Assembly: GCA_041623895.1 (NCBI GenBank)
Contig: JBFJVZ010000084.1
Span: 1 to 20,362, forward strand
Length of the DNA stretch: 20,362 bases
Direction of reading: 5' to 3'
From: JBFJVZ01 sp041623895
GTDB taxonomy: Bacteria; Planctomycetota; Planctomycetia; Pirellulales; Pirellulaceae
The translations under genes and the position numbers were made by a program. The notes under the pieces were generated by a model. The model ran no database searches, was not told the origin of the DNA, and saw only the letters and a program-made list of their open reading frames with translations. Positions 16,152 to 20,362 of the stretch are shown piece after piece (position 1 is the first letter of the stretch; each line of letters opens with the position of its first letter).

Positions 16152-17219
16152 TTAAGACCAGGCTCGTTGCAAGAACGCGATGAAGTTTCCGTGACAGATG
16201 CTCGCCAGATTCTGTTCGCTGTAACCACGGTCCCGCAGGATGGCGATGAATTTGTTTAGATCAGCGATCGTATCCAGATCTCTGGGCGTTTGTTCGTTGC
16301 CGTAGCCACCGTCCAGATCGGTGCCGATTCCGGTGTGCCGGCACGTACCTAGCAGCTGACACATGTGATCGACATGATCGGCCAAGGTACTCAAGTCGGC
16401 GCCGGGTGTGGTGTCGGGGTGGCTGACACCACGCTGCCAATTCGGAGCCACCATCCAAACGTCAAAGGCGACACCGATGACGGCATCGCGTGCCGCGAGT
16501 GCTTTGATTTGGTCATCGGAAAGCTGGCGCGGATCATCGGCCAAGGCACGGCAGTTGTGATGGCTGGCCCACACGGGACCTTGATAAAGATCCATCGCTT
16601 GCCAGAACGTCGGTTCTGACAAATGAGTCGCGTCCAAGATCAAATCCAGTCGATCCATTTCCTTCAGCAACTCGCGACCGCAATCCGAAAGCGGTCCATC
16701 TTGGTCGTGTCCCAGTGCCCACCGGCCAACGCCGTAGTGGGCCGGTCCCAGCGCCCGCAAACCTTGCTGGTGCGATCGCTGCAGATCATCAAGCTGGCGA
16801 ATCGAATCGGCACCTTCCAGCGACAGGATGTATCCAATCGGTGTCGTGTCCGCCGACTGATTCCACTGTTCTAAATGACTTTCTAATTCCTGTTTGTTTC
16901 GGATTTGACGTAGACAACCGTCATCTTCCATGGCGCGATACCAGGCAAGCTGTCCTTGCGTCATGGCCCAAGCTTGTGGTGGTGAGTTCCAACCGCCACA
17001 CGGTGGCGGCGGTTTCATACAACCCGCTAACTGAGTTGCCACACAGATACCGATCCCAGCCTTCCGCATCTCGGGAAAGCTGACCGTGCCGTGAGCCCTT
17101 CCTTTCAGATCCGACATGCCGGTTTCGCTGGCGCGGATCTCATCGATCGGCATCCGCAGGTCGCGGTTGTACTCCAGCGCGTTGAGGCTGAGATCAAGAT
17201 GGGCGTCAAAGATCAACAT
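16152..17219 (-). CDS. Membrane dipeptidase (peptidase family M19)
   Basis: A 355-residue zinc dipeptidase. The zinc ligands expected for M19 are visible: His7-x-Asp9 in MLIFDAHLDLS, the bridging Glu near 135 in YILSLEGADSI, His in DATHLSEPTFW, His in VWASHHNCRAL, and Asp in GIGTDLDGGYGNEQTP. Family members hydrolyse dipeptides, including those with a D-residue at the C-terminal position, and some act on other amides. No signal peptide is present with the start at ATG 17219, so it is likely cytosolic; the frame continues upstream to 17354, through the terminator of the preceding gene, and is unlikely to be translated there. The next gene starts one base after this stop and encodes a D-amino-acid enzyme, which supports a role in degrading D-residue-containing dipeptides (inference). 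Confidence 0.92.
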   Translation of the reverse strand: MLIFDAHLDLSLNALEYNRDLRMPIDEIRASETGMSDLKGRAHGTVSFPEMRKAGIGICVATQLAGCMKPPPPCGGWNSPPQAWAMTQGQLAWYRAMEDDGCLRQIRNKQELESHLEQWNQSADTTPIGYILSLEGADSIRQLDDLQRSHQQGLRALGPAHYGVGRWALGHDQDGPLSDCGRELLKEMDRLDLILDATHLSEPTFWQAMDLYQGPVWASHHNCRALADDPRQLSDDQIKALAARDAVIGVAFDVWMVAPNWQRGVSHPDTTPGADLSTLADHVDHMCQLLGTCRHTGIGTDLDGGYGNEQTPRDLDTIADLNKFIAILRDRGYSEQNLASICHGNFIAFLQRAWS

Positions 17220-17277
17220 GACGCAAGATTGTAACGTTTGATGACCACGTGGTAGCGGACTAACAACATCACGGCTC

Positions 17278-17290
17278 GGCGGGCCTCGCC
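17278..17290. repeat. Short GC-rich palindrome upstream of the dipeptidase gene
   Basis: GGCGGGCCTCGCC is an imperfect palindrome (GGCG and CGCC arms) inside the longer string CGGCTCGGCGGGCCTCGCC. From memory, similar strings recur between planctomycete genes, but I cannot confirm that from this window. Confidence 0.3.
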
Positions 17291-17321
17291 CTCCCAGTTT
17301 CAGCAGGGGAGATGAGCGCAT

Positions 17322-17359
17322 AAAAAAACCGCGACGCGAGGGGCACGTTCGCATCGCGG
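17322..17359 (-). terminator. Rho-independent terminator of the exported CxxC protein gene
   Basis: On the minus strand, CCGCGATGCGA pairs with TCGCGTCGCGG, an 11-bp stem with one G-U pair and a 9-base loop, followed directly by seven T. It begins 30 bp after the stop of the gene at 17390-17965. It separates that gene from the dipeptidase gene on the same strand, so the latter needs its own promoter within about 100 bp. Confidence 0.9.
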
Positions 17360-17389
17360 CCTGTTGAGAACTGCTGCCAAATGCGGGAT

Positions 17390-17965
17390 CTAATTCAAGA
17401 TCTTCGACAGATTTTTGACAACAGCTTCAACATCAAGCTCTTTAACGCTGCCTACAGCATAATTAGCTTTGACCGAGCTGTCACTAGCCAAAACCACGGT
17501 AACTTCAGCTTTTGAATTGATGCCGTAGTTGTCCGGGCCGTTCTCAAACTCGTTGGGCAGCACGAAGGGGACGTTCTTTGCTTTGCTCTTGGCGGCGAAT
17601 TTCTTCGCCGTTTCCACGACGTCGTCCTTGTCTTCGCCCATGAAGTTCACGAAGACCCGCAAGTCAGCATCTTCGTTTTCCTCGACTGCCTTATCCAGTT
17701 TTTTCACCAACTGGGCCACCTTCGAATCAGCCGAACGGGTGAATACGATCACCTGCGGGCGTGATCCGTTTTTGCATCGATAGCAAAGGTTTTGGCCTTC
17801 CTTGACCTTGTCGTTCTCTGCGCCGCATAGCTTAGTCACGTAAAATGCGCCAATCTTGTCGCCTTCTTGTGGTCCGCTCTTGATTTGCTTGACGGCTTCT
17901 TCGGCCGCCACCGCACCAGCAAACATGAACACAGCAGCGAGCCCAAACAGATAAAGATTCTTCAT
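17390..17965 (-). CDS. Small exported CxxC protein, possibly thioredoxin-fold
   Basis: A 191-residue protein with a clear signal peptide (1-21, MKNLYLFGLAAVFMFAGAVAA). The mature part has Cys47 and Cys61-Tyr-Arg-Cys64 (LCYRCKNGSRPQVIVFTR), followed by an alternating strand/helix pattern (VIVFTRSADSKVAQLVKKLDKAVEE, LRVFVNFMG, VPFVLPNEF, VTVVLASDSSVKANYAVG) that fits a thioredoxin-like fold. The CxxC could be a redox pair or a metal site. The protein is rich in Lys, Asp and Glu, suggesting it is soluble outside the inner membrane. ATG 17965 has AAGGA about 6 bases upstream. It is monocistronic, with a strong terminator downstream and a 230-bp divergent intergenic region upstream. The specific role is unknown; relatives appear to be confined to planctomycetes as far as I recall. 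Confidence 0.8.
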   Translation of the reverse strand: MKNLYLFGLAAVFMFAGAVAAEEAVKQIKSGPQEGDKIGAFYVTKLCGAENDKVKEGQNLCYRCKNGSRPQVIVFTRSADSKVAQLVKKLDKAVEENEDADLRVFVNFMGEDKDDVVETAKKFAAKSKAKNVPFVLPNEFENGPDNYGINSKAEVTVVLASDSSVKANYAVGSVKELDVEAVVKNLSKILN

Positions 17966-18195
17966 GGTTTGTCCTTGTGGAGGGGGGAGTCGCCTCGCCA
18001 AATGGTCCAGCGAACGGAGTATTCTAGGGGACCGACCAGCAGGTTTGTTGGACGATCTGGAGAATTTTCGAGGCATATTACGGGAAGCATGAGCGGTTGG
18101 CAAACGGCCTGATTTTGTGACTGGCGTTCCCGCCGCTGGAACTATCCGCTTCAATGGCGATCTCCCGCAAAAGCCCGCCAAACAATTGCGAAAAA

Positions 18196-19989
18196 ATGCG
18201 TTACAGACACCTTGGTATTCAAGCACTAACCGCCATTTTACTGTTCAGTACGGTAACAAACGCAAGCGATGCTAGCAGGTACCGGTCGCCAGTTGACGTT
18301 GCCTTGGAACCGGAGGGAAAGTGGTTGGTCACCGCTAACGAGACCTCAAATAGCGTTTCCCTAATCCGCACGGCCGATGGCGAATTGCTGGACGAGATCG
18401 CCTGCGGCTCCCATCCGGCGGATGTCCAAATCACCCCCGATGGTGGTCGGGTCCTGGTGTCGGGGACTTACTCGGGCGACGTGACCATTTTGGAAGTCCA
18501 AAACCAGAAGCTGAAAAAAATCGCCAACATCGATGTTGGGTTTCACCCCTGTGGAATTGCCGTGGCTCCTGGTGGCGATAAGGCGTTTGTGGGCCTGGTG
18601 GCATCCGGTGAAGTCGCTGAGATTGACTTGGTCACCCTGAGTCTGAAGCGCCGGATCGCCGTCGGCCAGTGGCCGCGTTATTTGACGGTCTCACCCGATG
18701 GCAGCCGGCTGGCGGTCGGAAACAGCGGCGATGGTCAGATCTCGGTGTTGGATACCAGAACGGGGGAGACGCTGTACGACGAGCCACTGGCCAACGGCAT
18801 CAACCTTGGCCACATGATTTGCTCCCGCGACGGAACTTATGCGTATTTTACGTGGATGGTTTATCGCACCAATCCAATCACGGTTGGCAATATTCGTCGC
18901 GGCTGGGTATTGGCAAGCCGGATCGGTCGCGTGCGACTTGACGGCCCGGCCTACCGCGAAGCGATCTCGTTGGATGTACCTGGCCAGGCAGTCGCGGATC
19001 CTCATGGCATCGTGATCAGCGGCGACGGCAAACACCTGGTGGCGTCGGCGTCAGGGACTCACGAGTTGCTGGTTTATCGGTTGGCAGATCTGCCCTTTGT
19101 TGGTACCGGCGGGCCCGGTGATCTGATTGATCGTGGGCTTCAATATGATCGGCAGCGGTTCTATCGCATCGCTGTCGGTGGGCGTCCGATGGGCATGCAG
19201 ATTGCAGACGATCATCGCACGGTATACGTCGCCAATTACCTCCGCAACTCCGTCCAAGTTGTGGATCTGCAAAGCCAAAAAGTTACTCGTGAGATTGATC
19301 TCGGCGGCCCCCAGCAAAGATCACTTGCCAGGCAGGGAATGGCGATCTTTTACGACGGTCAACGAAGTCTGGACCAGTGGTACAGTTGCCACTCCTGCCA
19401 TCAAAACGGCGGCGTCAACTCGCGGCCGATGGACACGATGAACGATGGCACGGAAATGACCCTGAAAGCCGTGCTGCCTCTTTATCACATTAGCGAAACG
19501 AAACCGTGGACCTGGCACGGCTGGCAGGAAGACTTAACAGAAGCAATGCACAAATCGATCACGTCAACCATGCAAGGAAGACCGCCTAGCGAAGAAGACA
19601 AGAAATCGTTGATCGCATACTTAAATTCGCTGCGCGAACCACCGAATCCGTTTCGCGTGGCCGGCGACGCACTTTCGGAAGCAGCCAAGCGTGGCGAGAA
19701 AATCTTTCACAGTAGCGAGGCTGCGTGCGCGGACTGTCATTACGGACCACACTTTACCGATGGCAAGATTCATGATGTCGGACTTGGATCCGATGACGAT
19801 TACTACGATGGCTACAACACACCATCACTTCGCGGCTTGTATCGGAAAGTGCGATGGCTCCACAACGGGCGCGCGAAAACTTTAGAACGCGTGATAAATG
19901 ATCTTCACAGTCCTGACAAAGTCGCCGGCCATGGTAAGTTAAGCGAACAAGAGTCAGCGGACTTGATCGCGTACCTCAAGTCGCTGTAG
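18196..19989 (+). CDS. Beta-propeller fused to di-heme cytochrome c peroxidase/MauG-like module
   Basis: A 597-residue exported protein. A signal peptide (about 1-25, ending TNAS) precedes a YVTN-type seven-bladed propeller (about 30-370; LEPEGKWLVTANETSNSVSLI, ITPDGGRVLVSGTYSGDVTIL, VAPGGDKAFVGLVASGEVAEI, DDHRTVYVANYLRNSVQVVDL). The C-terminal part has two heme sites, CHSCH at 398-402 and CADCH at 511-515, with FTDGKIHDVGLG, NTPSLRGLYRKVRWLHNG and a closing GKLSEQESADLIAYLKSL helix, as in MauG/CcpA-like proteins. Such modules reduce peroxide or oxidise protein side chains and relay electrons; the propeller may bind the partner. I prefer ATG 18196 because the signal peptide starts there; ATG 18154 would add 14 polar residues. 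Divergent from the CxxC gene; 44 bp before the small ORF. Confidence 0.88.
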   Translation: MRYRHLGIQALTAILLFSTVTNASDASRYRSPVDVALEPEGKWLVTANETSNSVSLIRTADGELLDEIACGSHPADVQITPDGGRVLVSGTYSGDVTILEVQNQKLKKIANIDVGFHPCGIAVAPGGDKAFVGLVASGEVAEIDLVTLSLKRRIAVGQWPRYLTVSPDGSRLAVGNSGDGQISVLDTRTGETLYDEPLANGINLGHMICSRDGTYAYFTWMVYRTNPITVGNIRRGWVLASRIGRVRLDGPAYREAISLDVPGQAVADPHGIVISGDGKHLVASASGTHELLVYRLADLPFVGTGGPGDLIDRGLQYDRQRFYRIAVGGRPMGMQIADDHRTVYVANYLRNSVQVVDLQSQKVTREIDLGGPQQRSLARQGMAIFYDGQRSLDQWYSCHSCHQNGGVNSRPMDTMNDGTEMTLKAVLPLYHISETKPWTWHGWQEDLTEAMHKSITSTMQGRPPSEEDKKSLIAYLNSLREPPNPFRVAGDALSEAAKRGEKIFHSSEAACADCHYGPHFTDGKIHDVGLGSDDDYYDGYNTPSLRGLYRKVRWLHNGRAKTLERVINDLHSPDKVAGHGKLSEQESADLIAYLKSL

Positions 19990-20033
19990 CGCCGCGTGAC
20001 CAAACGTGTCACGGGCCGGCGGAAACTGGTGAC

Positions 20034-20246
20034 ATGAACCAACTACAATCCCATCACCGCTCGCTGGAAGACGCCACCGCTGTGATCATCGCGCTCAAGT
20101 CACGACGCTTCGTGATCGTGCGTAAAGACGAACCCAAACCGTTGTATCCCGAGCCCATTTGCAAACGAATCCGCGATCTGCGAGCCGGAGATACGATCCA
20201 CTACCACGGAAAACGCGACACAGTCTGCGGGATCGACGCTTACTAA
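20034..20246 (+). CDS. Small hypothetical protein, 70 residues
   Basis: ATG 20034 opens a 70-codon frame (MNQLQSHHRSLEDATAVIIALKSRRFVIVRKDEPKPLYPEPICKRIRDLRAGDTIHYHGKRDTVCGIDAY). The predicted pattern is a helix followed by several strands (RRFVIVRKDE, DTIHYHGKRDTVCGI), reminiscent of small beta-barrel proteins, but I recognise no family. Composition is basic and protein-like, and no other frame competes. It has no signal peptide or membrane segment. The preceding ribosome binding site is weak (GGAAACTGGTGAC). It follows the propeller/di-heme gene by 44 bp, so it may be cotranscribed. Confidence 0.55.
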   Translation: MNQLQSHHRSLEDATAVIIALKSRRFVIVRKDEPKPLYPEPICKRIRDLRAGDTIHYHGKRDTVCGIDAY

Positions 20247-20286
20247 TGATGCTTCCACGTTGGGCTATAGCATTTTCAGAAATCTC

Positions 20287-20338
20287 GTAGGCCAGGACTT
20301 GTCCTGGCGCCTCATTGCCAGGACAAGTCCTGGCCTAC
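20287..20338. repeat. Perfect 22-bp inverted repeat, itself made of palindromes
   Basis: The arm at 20287-20308 is the exact reverse complement of 20317-20338, around an 8-base loop (GCCTCATT). Each arm contains CCAGGACTTGTCCTGG or its complement, a palindrome with 7-bp arms around TT, so the DNA or RNA can fold as one long hairpin or as two small ones. It lies 40 bp after the small ORF. No T-run follows. It looks like a mobile palindromic repeat of the kind common between planctomycete genes, possibly also acting on transcript ends. Confidence 0.8.
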
Positions 20339-20362
20339 AGATGATCCCACGTCAATGATAAA

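Noticed and set aside
19995..20013. Small hairpin CGTGAC/GTCACG after the di-heme gene, considered as a terminator
   Set aside because: The stem has only 6 bp and no T-run follows; the next ORF starts 20 bp later.

Overview
The window looks like a chromosomal segment of a planctomycete, most likely a Pirellulaceae (Rhodopirellula-like) bacterium. I infer this from gene content, not from a marker gene. It has two PVC-type membrane-bound dehydrogenase (Piru_Ver-type) proteins with planctomycete heme-binding domains, a formylglycine sulfatase, a Tat-exported Gfo/Idh/MocA oxidoreductase, a beta-propeller fused to a di-heme MauG-like module, and imperfect inverted repeats between genes. No rRNA, tRNA, CRISPR array, transposase or phage gene is visible.

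Layout. (1) 122-9234, minus strand: a probable four-gene operon. In transcription order it encodes a HEAT/heme c protein (8023-9234), a PVC-type dehydrogenase without heme (5726-8026, GTGA overlap), an N,N-dimethylformamidase-beta-like protein broken by one in-frame TAA (4305-5675), and a 1377-residue LamG / PVC beta-propeller / cytochrome c / ThuA fusion (122-4255). (2) 9352-10695, plus: a divergent Gfo/Idh/MocA oxidoreductase with a twin-arginine signal. (3) 10705-12120: a decay zone with a frameshifted DinB remnant, a truncated SRPBCC remnant, an unrecognised 192-residue ORF with a good ribosome binding site, and repeats. (4) 12121-14931, minus: a membrane-anchored leucine-rich-repeat protein and an iduronate-2-sulfatase-like sulfatase. 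(5) 15056-17219, minus: an M19 dipeptidase followed 1 bp later by a D-threonine aldolase / D-serine dehydratase-like PLP enzyme. (6) 17390-17965, minus: a small exported CxxC protein with a strong rho-independent terminator. (7) 18196-20246, plus: the propeller/di-heme protein and a 70-residue conserved-looking small ORF, followed by a 52-bp nested palindrome.

How the genes may work together (inference). The first cluster looks like a periplasmic oxidation module in which propeller dehydrogenases pass electrons to c-type cytochromes. The dipeptidase and D-amino-acid enzyme could form a cytosolic route that splits dipeptides with a D-residue and degrades the released D-amino acid. The most notable observations are the single ochre codon in an otherwise intact amidase-like gene, the split and fused versions of the same dehydrogenase-cytochrome architecture in one operon, a repeat that sits directly against the stop codons of two unrelated genes, and the decay zone.
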